Origin: Gammaproteobacteria bacterium
GTDB taxonomy: Bacteria > Pseudomonadota > Gammaproteobacteria > SZUA-152
Assembly (NCBI GenBank): GCA_024762755.1
Contig: JANTGX010000166.1
Coordinates: 1-5,524 of the forward strand
Direction: 5' to 3'
Length of the DNA: 5,524 nucleotides
In this document: one piece after another, positions 1 through 5,524 of the stretch
Numbering within the stretch: position 1 is the first letter of the stretch
Layout of the letters: each line of letters begins with the position of its first letter
Translations under genes and position numbers: made by a program
Notes under the pieces: generated by a model
The model's input: only the letters and a program-made list of their open reading frames with translations
The model's database searches: none
Told to the model about the DNA's origin: nothing

Positions 1-213
1 CGCGAAGACACGCGCAAGGCCATGGGCAAGGAGATGGGGGCCGACTTCATGCTCAAGGGCACCATCAGCACCATCATCGATGCCGAGGGCCGCAAGCGGG
101 TGAAGTATTACCAGGTGGACCTCACCCTGATCAGCCTGGCCGACAACCGTAAGGTCTGGGTGGGACAGAAGAAGATCAAGAAGTTCGTCGAGAAGCCCGC
201 GCTGCGCTTCTGA
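1..213 (+). CDS. lpoB: Penicillin-binding protein activator LpoB, C-terminal part (5' end outside window)
   Basis: The gene enters the window already open in frame 1 and stops at TGA 211-213, leaving 70 residues. The visible part has the C-terminal half of the LpoB fold: a short helix (KAMGKEMGADF), the strand motif LKGTIS at fragment residues 18-23, then a long strand pair around KYYQVDLTLISL (35-46) and the family-typical KVW (51-53). In the known family LpoB is an outer-membrane lipoprotein that crosses the periplasm and stimulates the glycosyltransferase and transpeptidase activities of PBP1b during cell-wall synthesis. The N-terminal lipobox and linker cannot be checked here. It lies 23 bp before a second lipoprotein gene on the same strand, so it probably heads or belongs to an operon of envelope lipoproteins. 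A related CsgG-fold lipoprotein is the main alternative. Confidence 0.87.
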   Translation, partial: REDTRKAMGKEMGADFMLKGTISTIIDAEGRKRVKYYQVDLTLISLADNRKVWVGQKKIKKFVEKPALRF

Positions 214-236
214 ACCCGCACGCCCCGCTGGCCATC

Positions 237-1562
237 ATGACGACGCGGCCCGCGCGCCTGCTCTTGCTACTGGTGGCCCTGCTCAGCAGTGGTTGCGCCA
301 CCTTCGCCCAGCGGGCCGCGGACGTGGAGTCGCTGCTCGCCGCCGGGCAGATCGACGAGGCCCTGAAGCGCCTCGAGCCCAAGGGCGACGGCGACGAGGC
401 CTTGGTGCTGCTCAACCGCGCCCTCTTACTGCGCATGCGCGGCGACTACGCGGCGAGCAATGCGGCCCTGCTCCGCGCCAAGCAGCTGATGGATACCCTG
501 GCCACCGTCAGCGTGCACGAGCAGGCCGGCGCCCTGACCGTCAACGACACCCTCCGCGCCTATGCCGGCAGTCCCTTCGAGCGGGTCCTGGTGCATTTCT
601 ACCTGGCCCTCAACTATCTCCAGCTGGGCCGGCCAGACGACGCCCGCGTGGAGGCCCTGCAGGTGGATCTGCGTCTGCAGCAGCAGGGCGAGGACAGCGA
701 CGACCCGCCGCCGGGGGAGGTGGCCGTGGTGCGCTATCTCAATGGCCTGATCTTCGAGCAGCTGGGCGAGTGGAGTGATGCCATGATCGCCTACCGCAAG
801 GCCTATCAGGCCTATCTGCGCGCCGGCGTCGCGCCGCCGCCCTCGCTGGGCCAGGCCCTGTTGCGCCTGGCCGACTATCTGGGCCTGAGCGACGAACGGC
901 GGCGCTACCAACAGGCCTTCGGCATGGACCACTGGGAGCCCCTGGCCAGCTTCCGTCGCCGGGGCGAGGTGATCGTCTTCGTCGCCACCGGGCTGGCACC
1001 GCGCAAACGGGAGGAGGCGATACAGACCCTGGACCCGACCAGCGGCATCATGGTGCGCATCGCCCTGCCCAGCCTGGTGCCGCGGGCGCAGCCGGTGGCC
1101 GAGGTGAAGGTGACGGTGGATGGCGAAGCGCGTCCCGCGGTACTCGCGGCGGACCTGGAGCGCCTCGCCCAGCAGGCCCTGGCGGCCGAGCTGCCGGCCA
1201 TCACCGCGCGCGCCATCGCCCGCGCGGTGGTCAAGTACCGTGCGGCGAAAGAGGTGGACCGGCACAACGACGGCCTCGGCCTGCTGGTGAACATCGCCGG
1301 CATGATCAGCGAACGGGCCGATACCCGCAGCTGGTTCACCCTGCCGCAACGGCTCTACCTGCAACGCCGGGCACTGGCGCCGGGGCGGCATGCGGTGACG
1401 GTGGCGGTGTATGGGCATGCCGGCCGTCTGCTGGCCGAGAAGCACTTTAGCGATGTCACGCTGCAGGCCGGCGACAAGGTCTATCTCAGCTGGCACTGGA
1501 TTCCCCCCATCGGCGTTCTGCGCACGGTCGCCGCGGGGGCCTCAACGCATCAAGGGAGATAA
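237..1562 (+). CDS. COG3014-type outer-membrane lipoprotein of unknown function
   Basis: This 441-residue protein begins with a short lipoprotein signal: Arg4 and Arg7, a Leu-rich core at 8-16, then SSGC with the lipidated Cys at 20. Ala follows at +2, so the Lol rule predicts outer-membrane sorting. Residues 26-195 are helical and TPR-like; the stretch SPFERVLVHFYLALNYLQLG (112-131) resembles the hallmark of the uncharacterised COG3014 family, and a second repeat-like unit covers about 163-195. The C-terminal half has strands around GEVIVFVATGLAP (243-255), a helix at 325-339 (RAIARAVVKYRAAKE) and the conserved-looking ADTRSWFTLPQRLYL (361-375). No enzyme motif is visible. The gene follows lpoB by 23 bp, and I recall this family commonly neighbouring lpoB. 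ATG 237 is preferred because the signal peptide starts there, although there is no clear Shine-Dalgarno; translation may be coupled to lpoB. Lipoprotein status is well supported, the function is unknown, and a role as an LpoB partner is inference. Confidence 0.85.
   Translation: MTTRPARLLLLLVALLSSGCATFAQRAADVESLLAAGQIDEALKRLEPKGDGDEALVLLNRALLLRMRGDYAASNAALLRAKQLMDTLATVSVHEQAGALTVNDTLRAYAGSPFERVLVHFYLALNYLQLGRPDDARVEALQVDLRLQQQGEDSDDPPPGEVAVVRYLNGLIFEQLGEWSDAMIAYRKAYQAYLRAGVAPPPSLGQALLRLADYLGLSDERRRYQQAFGMDHWEPLASFRRRGEVIVFVATGLAPRKREEAIQTLDPTSGIMVRIALPSLVPRAQPVAEVKVTVDGEARPAVLAADLERLAQQALAAELPAITARAIARAVVKYRAAKEVDRHNDGLGLLVNIAGMISERADTRSWFTLPQRLYLQRRALAPGRHAVTVAVYGHAGRLLAEKHFSDVTLQAGDKVYLSWHWIPPIGVLRTVAAGASTHQGR
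1553..1559 (+). promoter_or_regulatory. Ribosome binding site that fixes the start of the LPP20-type gene
   Basis: AGGGAGA is a good Shine-Dalgarno match. Its GGGAG core (1554-1558) lies 8 nt before ATG 1567 and inside the last codons of the upstream lipoprotein gene. It selects ATG 1567 over the in-frame ATG at 1573 (14 nt away) and over the far upstream in-frame ATG at 1411, which would place 52 residues before the signal peptide. Confidence 0.75.
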
Positions 1563-1566
1563 CGAC

Positions 1567-2577
1567 ATGTGGATGAAGACCCTGGCGATTGCCCTGCTCA
1601 GTCTCCTGTTGCTGGCCTGCGCTGGCAGCGGGTCGCGCGAGAATCCGCCGCAACCGGACTGGGTCAACGGCCCCAGTGCCCAGTTTCCCGTCACTCGATA
1701 CCTGCTCGGTCGCGGCGAGGGGCGGAGCCGCGAGCAGGCCACCGAACGGGCGCGGGCCGATCTGGCGCGCAATATCGAGGTGCAGGTGGCGGCACACAGC
1801 CGTGATCTGGTGAGTGCCACGCGCAGCCGCCGCGGCGACGAGGAGGCCGCGACGGAGGTGCAGCAGGCCGCCTCGCAGGAGATCCAGACCAGCACCCGCC
1901 AGTTGTTGCGCGGCGCGCAGGTGAGCGACCTCTGGCAGTCGCCCGAGGACGGCCGCTGGCACGTGTTGGTGACCCTAGATCGCCTGCGCACGGCGCGTGA
2001 CCTGCGGGACGAGATCGGTCGCCTCGACGAGGCCACCCGCGCCGCGGTGAATCGTGCGCGCAACAGCGACGACCTGCTACTCAAGCTGGCCGCGGCGCGC
2101 GAGGCGGTGGCCAAACAGCGCCGGCGTGTGGAATTGCAACGGGTGCTCAACGTGGTCTCGCCGACGGGCGCCTCGCTGCCGCCGCGCTGGCGCCTGGCCG
2201 ATCTGGAAGACGAATTGAAGGCCCTCAAGAAGCGCCTGCGCCTGCGTGTGGTGGCCGACGATGCAGACCTGCGTGAGCTGGCGGCGGGGGCCGCCAATGC
2301 CGCGGGCTTCCTCCCCGGCGCGGGCGAGGCGGCCCTCTACAGCCTGCGTCTGCGCCTGCCCACCACCCCGCCGGAGCAGCGCGATGGCTGGTACTGGCAG
2401 CGTGGGATCCTGCGCCTCACCCTGGAGGATGCCGCGGGCCGGGTGCGCGGTACGCACGAGTGGCCGCTCAAGGTCTCCGCCTTGCAGGCGGAGCAACTGC
2501 GCCCGCGCCTGCTGCAGGCGGCCGAGGCGATCCTGCGTACAGAACTGGAGACGACGCTGCTGGGTTTCGCCCGCTGA
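1567..2577 (+). CDS. LPP20-type lipoprotein, periplasmic/outer membrane, function unknown
   Basis: The chosen start gives 336 residues with a clear lipoprotein signal: MWMK, a hydrophobic core at 5-16, and lipobox LLAC with the lipidated Cys at 18, followed by Ala-Gly, so outer-membrane sorting is expected. After a short linker, PDWVNG (30-35), YLLGRGEG (45-52) and a helix with many Arg and Ala (54-70) match the LPP20 domain, which continues to WHVLVTLDR (131-139). A charged, probably helical connector follows (about 141-225). The last 110 residues look like a separate alpha/beta domain: an RLRVVADD strand, an amphipathic helix ending in GF (235-248), two strands around DGWYWQRGILRLTLED (273-288) and a final long helix. 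The gene starts 4 bp after its upstream neighbour, so the two are almost certainly cotranscribed. The LPP20 family is named after a Helicobacter antigen, and its biochemical role is not established. The N-terminal family call is fairly firm; the C-terminal domain is not recognised. Confidence 0.84.
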   Translation: MWMKTLAIALLSLLLLACAGSGSRENPPQPDWVNGPSAQFPVTRYLLGRGEGRSREQATERARADLARNIEVQVAAHSRDLVSATRSRRGDEEAATEVQQAASQEIQTSTRQLLRGAQVSDLWQSPEDGRWHVLVTLDRLRTARDLRDEIGRLDEATRAAVNRARNSDDLLLKLAAAREAVAKQRRRVELQRVLNVVSPTGASLPPRWRLADLEDELKALKKRLRLRVVADDADLRELAAGAANAAGFLPGAGEAALYSLRLRLPTTPPEQRDGWYWQRGILRLTLEDAAGRVRGTHEWPLKVSALQAEQLRPRLLQAAEAILRTELETTLLGFAR

Positions 2578-2666
2578 GGCGGAGGTGGCCAGGGTAGCTG
2601 TCGAGTGTGCGGTGATCTGCTGCGCCGACTTGCTCTCGCGACGTGTCCCCGGTTCTCTGGCGCGTC

Positions 2667-3128
2667 CTAGCCGGCCCGGTGGGCGGTGAGCAGGCGGTCG
2701 AGCTGGTTGGCGAAGGCCTGTCGATCGGCCTGGCTGAAGCTGGCGGGGCCGCCGGTGTCGATGCCGCTGGCCCGCATCTGGTCCATGAAGTCGCGCATGG
2801 TCAGGCGCTGGCGGATGTTCTCCGGCGTGTATAGCTCGCCGCGCGGGTTGATGGGCACGGCCCCCTTTTCGATGGCCTCCGCAGCAAGCGGGATGTCGGC
2901 GGTGATGAGCAGGTCCCCCGGGTTCAATTGCTGCAAGATGTAGTCGTCGGCGACATCGAAGCCCGAGCCCACTTGCACTGAGCGGATATAGCGCGAGGGC
3001 GGCGTCCTCAGCGGCTGGTTGGCGACCAGGATCAGCGGCAGCTTCACCCGCTCCGCGGCGCGGTAGAGGATCTCCTTGATGACCCGCGGACAGGCATCGG
3101 CATCCACCCAGATCTGCAGATCAGCCAT
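2667..3128 (-). CDS. yaiI: UPF0178/DUF188 family protein (YaiI/YqxD-like)
   Basis: A 153-residue protein, the usual family size. It carries the family signatures in order: WVDADACP (7-14), the strand and loop LILVANQPLR (32-41), GFDVADDYI (56-64), DLLITADIPLA (72-82), NPRGELYTPENI (94-105) and a C-terminal RDFMDQMR region. The acidic residues of VDAD, DVADD and TAD resemble a PIN-like nuclease active site, but no substrate or activity is firmly known, so nuclease function is only a possibility. ATG 3126-3128 is chosen because the conserved domain starts within a few residues. The open frame continues upstream, but those codons lie inside the 3' end of nnrS. The start codon overlaps the nnrS stop by 8 bp (ATGGCTGA), which indicates cotranscription and probable translational coupling. 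It is probably the last gene of the leftward unit; its TAG stop lies 89 bp from the stop of the convergent lipoprotein gene. Confidence 0.96.
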   Translation of the reverse strand: MADLQIWVDADACPRVIKEILYRAAERVKLPLILVANQPLRTPPSRYIRSVQVGSGFDVADDYILQQLNPGDLLITADIPLAAEAIEKGAVPINPRGELYTPENIRQRLTMRDFMDQMRASGIDTGGPASFSQADRQAFANQLDRLLTAHRAG

Positions 3129-4320
3129 CGCGGCCGTCCACGCGTTGCCGCAGCAGGATGGGAAAGTAGAGGTAGAAGAACAGGCAGAAGGCGGCGATCC
3201 ACAGCAGCTGCGCAAGGCCCACGCTGAACAGGTAGTCCACACCGCCGAACATTGGCAGTAGCACGCGTACCATGGCGGCCGCGAGGGCGATGAGGAACAG
3301 CCAGCGCAGGCTCGGCGGGGGCTCGAAGACGTTACGCCCGGTGTGCCCCAGGCCCACACGGGTCATCATGCCGAGGGTGATCATGCCGATGCCGCCGACG
3401 GTCCAGGCATGCACGGTGAGGGAGGGGGGGAGGTCGAAGAGATGCTCGCCGGCCTTGAGGGCAAAGCCGAAGACGATCCACACATAGCCGACGTAGAGCA
3501 CCCAGAGCAGAGGCTTGCGCCAGATGCCGGGGGTGTGCCAGTCGGCCAGGCGCAGGCCGTGCAGAACGAGCAGGGCGAGGCACAGGGCGACCACCGAGGC
3601 CGCATCGTGGAACACCACATCGGCCAGCCAGAGCAGGGTGAAGAGGGTGAGGCTGCTGATGTCCAGCCAGCGCCGGTTTTTCAGGCTCACCGCATAACCG
3701 ACCCCCTTCTCGATGAAGAAGGGCATCACTCGCCGTGCCATCACCAGGATCAGGGCGAGGATGAAATAGAGCGCGGAATAGAGCCCCAGCTCGATGCCGT
3801 TGGCCAGCATACCCATGACCCCGAGGTGAAAGGCGAGGTCGGCCAGAAACAACAACAGGACCTTGGAGATGACACCCAGCTGGCCCCATTGGCGGCTCTT
3901 GGCCACCGGATACAGCAGGGCGAGAAAGAGCAGCAGGAGAAAGCCGCTGTCGAGCAGCGCATACAGCCCCAGTGGCAGGGCATCGCCGGCGAGGGGCAGC
4001 AGGCGGGCGCTGAGCCAGAGCAGGAACAGCAGGGCCAGTGGGGTACCGCGCAGGGTCTGTACGCCGGTCCAGTTCATCACCGCGGTGAGCAGGAAGCCGG
4101 CGATCACCGCGGCGCCGTAGCCGAACAGCATTTCGTGGGCGTGCCAGGTCACGGCGTCGATGCCGGGCAGGGCGAGGGGCAGACCGAAGGCGACGACCCC
4201 CATCCAGTAGAGCATGGCCGTGGCGGCAAAGGCGCCGGCGGCGAGGAAGAAGGGGCGGAAGCCGAGGCGAAACAGGGCGATACGATTGTCGAACGCGGGT
4301 CTGTCTTCGATGTTTAGCAT
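3121..4320 (-). CDS. nnrS: NnrS family membrane protein, nitric oxide stress/denitrification
   Basis: A 399-residue, very hydrophobic protein with about 12 membrane segments by eye (near 22-42, 66-84, 94-112, 116-138, 148-166, 178-197, 219-237, 241-257, 269-289, 303-325, 338-357, 365-387). The NnrS signatures are present: LGFRPFFLAAG (19-29), WHAHEMLFGYG (59-69) with paired His60/His62, RVMPFF (197-202), and HAWTVGGIG (304-312) followed by MMTRVGLGHTGR (318-329) with His304 and His326. These histidines are candidate haem or copper ligands. Characterised members are haem- and copper-containing inner-membrane proteins that lessen nitric oxide damage and are often controlled with denitrification genes. 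ATG 4318-4320 is chosen because the family signature begins soon after. A TTG at 4375-4377 would add 19 unconserved-looking residues; neither start has a strong Shine-Dalgarno. The gene lies 111 bp downstream of moaA on the same strand and overlaps the yaiI-type gene. No FNR/Dnr box (TTGAT-N4-ATCAA) is visible upstream. Confidence 0.97.
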   Translation of the reverse strand: MLNIEDRPAFDNRIALFRLGFRPFFLAAGAFAATAMLYWMGVVAFGLPLALPGIDAVTWHAHEMLFGYGAAVIAGFLLTAVMNWTGVQTLRGTPLALLFLLWLSARLLPLAGDALPLGLYALLDSGFLLLLFLALLYPVAKSRQWGQLGVISKVLLLFLADLAFHLGVMGMLANGIELGLYSALYFILALILVMARRVMPFFIEKGVGYAVSLKNRRWLDISSLTLFTLLWLADVVFHDAASVVALCLALLVLHGLRLADWHTPGIWRKPLLWVLYVGYVWIVFGFALKAGEHLFDLPPSLTVHAWTVGGIGMITLGMMTRVGLGHTGRNVFEPPPSLRWLFLIALAAAMVRVLLPMFGGVDYLFSVGLAQLLWIAAFCLFFYLYFPILLRQRVDGRDG

Positions 4321-4431
4321 GTAGTGCAGGGTCCGGGCGGAAAGGGTCAGTCTTTCAGGCGTGCCGTGGTGCGTCAAACGGACCCTCGAAAAGCCCTTCG
4401 CTGCGCGCAGAGGACTGGGCCGCGAACGGGC

Positions 4432-5412
4432 TCAGCCGCCGGTCATGGACATGAAGCGCACCACCTGTCCCGGTTTGTCGTTGAACTCGTGGCGCTCGGG
4501 CTTGAGGGCGATGGCCTGGCGGATGGCGTCTTCCAGGTCGGCGTCGCTGATGCCGGCGCGCAACAGGGGACGCAGCTCGAACTTGTGTGCCTGGCCGAGG
4601 CAGAGATAGAGGGTGCCGTCCACGGACAGGCGCACGCGGTTGCAGGTCTCGCAGAAGTGCTGCGACAGGGGGGTGATGAAGCCGATGCGCAGGTCCGTGC
4701 CCGCCACCTGCAGGTAGCGCGCGGGACCACCGCCGGGCATCACCCCAGGGATCAGCTCGAAGCGTCGTTCGAGGCGTTCACGCACCACGCCCAGATCGAG
4801 GAAATGGTCGCCGGCCGCGCGGCCGGTGTCGCCCATGGGCATGGTCTCGATGAAGCGCAGGGTGAAATCGTGGGCGATGCAGAAGTCGACCATGGCCTCG
4901 ACGTCGCCGTCGTTGACCCCCTTCATCACCACCATGTTGATCTTGATGGGCGCGAAGCCGGCGGCCTTGGCGGCCATCAGGCCCTCGATCACCTTCTCCA
5001 GTTTGCCGCCGGTGATCTCGCGGAAGCGCTGGGGGTCGGGGGTGTCGAGGCTGACGTTGAGGCGTTGCACGCCGCCGGCGCGCAGGGCCTCGGCGTGGCG
5101 CGCCAGCTGCACGGCGTTGGTGGAGAGGGAGAGGTCCTCGATGCCGGGCACCTCTTGCAGGCGTCGGGCAAGCTCCGGCAGGCCCTTGCGCACCAGGGGC
5201 TCGCCGCCGGTGATGCGCACCCGGCGGGTGCCGAGGCGGGCGAAGGCGGCCATGACGCGCTCGATCTCGTCGAAGCTGAGCCAGTGCTCGGGCTCCTCGA
5301 AATCGTTGAAGCCCTTGGGCATGCAGTAGAAGCAGCGCAGGTCACAGCGATCCGTGACCGAGAGTCGGACATATTCGATGCGACGGCCGAAGGGATCGGT
5401 GAGTGTTTGCAT
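4432..5412 (-). CDS. moaA: GTP 3',8-cyclase MoaA, molybdenum cofactor biosynthesis
   Basis: A complete 326-residue radical SAM enzyme of normal length. With MoaC it turns GTP into cyclic pyranopterin monophosphate, the first stage of molybdopterin synthesis in the cytoplasm; MoaA makes the 3',8-cyclo-GTP intermediate. The N-terminal SAM-cluster motif is C23-x3-C27-x2-C30 (TDRCDLRCFYCMP), followed by the SAM-binding GGEP (69-72). The second, GTP-binding [4Fe-4S] cluster motif is complete: C254-x2-C257-x13-C271. The protein ends in Gly-Gly (325-326), the tail needed for catalysis in characterised MoaA. All key residues seem intact. ATG 5412 is supported by a Shine-Dalgarno 6 nt upstream. No moaB, moaC, moaD or moaE adjoins it here, so this copy is separate from a complete moa operon, a pattern seen where moaA sits with nitrate reductase genes. 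Placement before nnrS points the same way, though that is inference. Confidence 0.98.
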   Translation of the reverse strand: MQTLTDPFGRRIEYVRLSVTDRCDLRCFYCMPKGFNDFEEPEHWLSFDEIERVMAAFARLGTRRVRITGGEPLVRKGLPELARRLQEVPGIEDLSLSTNAVQLARHAEALRAGGVQRLNVSLDTPDPQRFREITGGKLEKVIEGLMAAKAAGFAPIKINMVVMKGVNDGDVEAMVDFCIAHDFTLRFIETMPMGDTGRAAGDHFLDLGVVRERLERRFELIPGVMPGGGPARYLQVAGTDLRIGFITPLSQHFCETCNRVRLSVDGTLYLCLGQAHKFELRPLLRAGISDADLEDAIRQAIALKPERHEFNDKPGQVVRFMSMTGG

Positions 5413-5418
5413 GGGATG

Positions 5419-5424
5419 CCTCTT
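5419..5424 (-). promoter_or_regulatory. Ribosome binding site of moaA
   Basis: On the minus strand AAGAGG lies 6 nt before ATG 5412. It supports this start over the in-frame GTG at 5484, which would add 24 Arg/Pro-rich residues unlike the family and read through the hairpin at 5429-5449. Confidence 0.7.
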
Positions 5425-5428
5425 GTGA

Positions 5429-5449
5429 GGGCGGCCCAAGGGGCCGCTC
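5429..5449. repeat. REP-like inverted repeat (hairpin) in the moaA leader
   Basis: GCGGCCC (5431-5437) and GGGCCGC (5441-5447) form a perfect 7-bp stem with a 3-nt loop (AAG). A G-T pair and a G-C pair extend it to 5429-5449. On the minus strand the surrounding sequence reads GGGAGCGGCCCC-TTGGGCCGCCC. This resembles the GGGAGCGGC-type REP elements scattered between genes in pseudomonads and some other gammaproteobacteria. It lies only 4 nt upstream of the moaA Shine-Dalgarno. It lacks a T run on either side, so it is not a standard terminator. Only one copy is present in the window, so the REP assignment is by resemblance; it could instead be a leader hairpin affecting moaA translation. Confidence 0.45.
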
Positions 5450-5487
5450 CCATGGAGTCTAATCCTATCGGGGCGGGGGTCCACCCC

Positions 5488-5524
5488 TCAGATCGTCTGG
5501 TAATACAGGTTCTGCGGGTGCTTG
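5488..5524 (-). CDS. Possible C-terminal end of an unidentified gene upstream of moaA
   Basis: On the minus strand the window edge reads as an open frame of 11 residues, KHPQNLYYQTI, ending at TGA 5490-5488. The codons used (AAG, CAC, CCG, CAG, AAC, CTG, ACG, ATC) are typical of the neighbouring genes. The stop lies 75 bp before the moaA start, a plausible operon spacing. The piece is too short to assign to a family. A plus-strand frame from ATG 5452 is also open to the edge, so the coding strand is not certain; the minus-strand reading is preferred because it agrees with moaA, nnrS and yaiI. Confidence 0.35.
   Translation of the reverse strand, partial: KHPQNLYYQTI

Noticed and set aside
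426..1496. A 356-codon minus-strand open frame opposite the COG3014-type gene
   Set aside because: It is Arg/Gln/Gly/His-rich and low in order, with no signal or motif. The plus strand has a lipobox, family motifs and operon spacing, so this is a high-GC shadow.
1411..1566. An N-terminal extension of 52 codons for the LPP20-type protein
   Set aside because: It would overlap the preceding gene by about 150 bp and place the lipoprotein signal in the middle of the chain. The Shine-Dalgarno at 1553-1559 and the signal peptide both point to ATG 1567.
2643..2659. Minus-strand AACCGGGGACACGT, partly like the CCGGGGACAG motif near some IS200/RAYT-type transposases
   Set aside because: The match is short and partial, with no transposase, no second copy and no repeat boundary. 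It lies 8 bp beyond the yaiI stop and is treated as chance.
2578..2666. Search for a bidirectional terminator in the convergent gap
   Set aside because: No stable stem followed by a T run was found on either strand; only short GTCG/CGAC and TCGCGA matches are present.
3343..4317. A 324-codon plus-strand open frame opposite nnrS
   Set aside because: Its translation is a Glu/Gln/Gly/His-rich chain without domain structure, as expected from the antisense of a hydrophobic membrane protein in GC-rich DNA. The minus strand encodes an unmistakable NnrS.
4321..4377. TTG start at 4377 for nnrS
   Set aside because: The 19 added residues look unlike the family N-terminus. ATG 4320 places LGFRPFF at the expected position near the start.
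4393..4420. Possible rho-independent terminator after moaA (minus strand GCCC...GGGC followed by TTTT, around the palindrome CTGCGCGCAG at 4401-4410)
   Set aside because: Only four outer pairs form, the interior is mismatched and the T run is only four long. The evidence is too weak to call, so moaA and nnrS may still be cotranscribed.
4321..4431. FNR/Dnr-type box ahead of nnrS
   Set aside because: I looked for TTGAT-N4-ATCAA and close variants on both strands. Only an isolated TTTGACG half-like string is present, with no matching second half.
5461..5468. TAGGATTA on the minus strand as a -10 element for moaA
   Set aside because: No acceptable -35 lies about 17 bp upstream (best is TGGACC), so a sigma-70 promoter cannot be supported.

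Overview
The window is a GC-rich, gene-dense stretch of bacterial chromosome, most likely from a gammaproteobacterium. The partial first gene is an LpoB-type penicillin-binding-protein activator, a family characteristic of Gammaproteobacteria. A free-living species able to respire nitrate or denitrify (for example a Chromatiales-like sulfur oxidiser) would fit the nnrS and moaA genes. That narrower placement is inference, because no rRNA or other taxonomic marker is present.

Left half, + strand (1-2577): three genes are packed head to tail. They are the 3' end of lpoB (1-213), a lipoprotein of the uncharacterised COG3014 type (237-1562) and an LPP20-type lipoprotein (1567-2577). The gaps are only 23 and 4 bp, so this looks like one operon. 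Both complete proteins carry a lipobox and no Asp at +2, which predicts outer-membrane lipoproteins facing the periplasm. LpoB itself stimulates the peptidoglycan synthase PBP1b. The two followers may work in the same envelope process, but their functions are unknown.

Middle (2578-2666): an 89-bp gap between convergent genes, with no convincing terminator.

Right half, - strand (2667-5524), read from right to left: the possible last 11 codons of an unidentified gene (5488-5524), a 75-bp gap containing a REP-like hairpin, moaA (4432-5412; first step of molybdenum cofactor synthesis), a 111-bp gap, nnrS (3121-4320; 12-TM haem/copper protein linked to nitric oxide stress) and a yaiI-type UPF0178 gene (2667-3128) overlapping the end of nnrS by 8 bp. 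MoaA supplies cofactor needed by molybdoenzymes such as nitrate reductase, and NnrS helps cells tolerate nitric oxide from nitrate/nitrite reduction, so the pair suggests a nitrogen-oxide respiration locus whose main enzymes would lie beyond the right edge.

I see no CRISPR array, tRNA, rRNA, insertion sequence, phage gene or toxin-antitoxin pair. Most of the window is ordinary conserved chromosome. The least understood part is the three-gene lipoprotein cluster.
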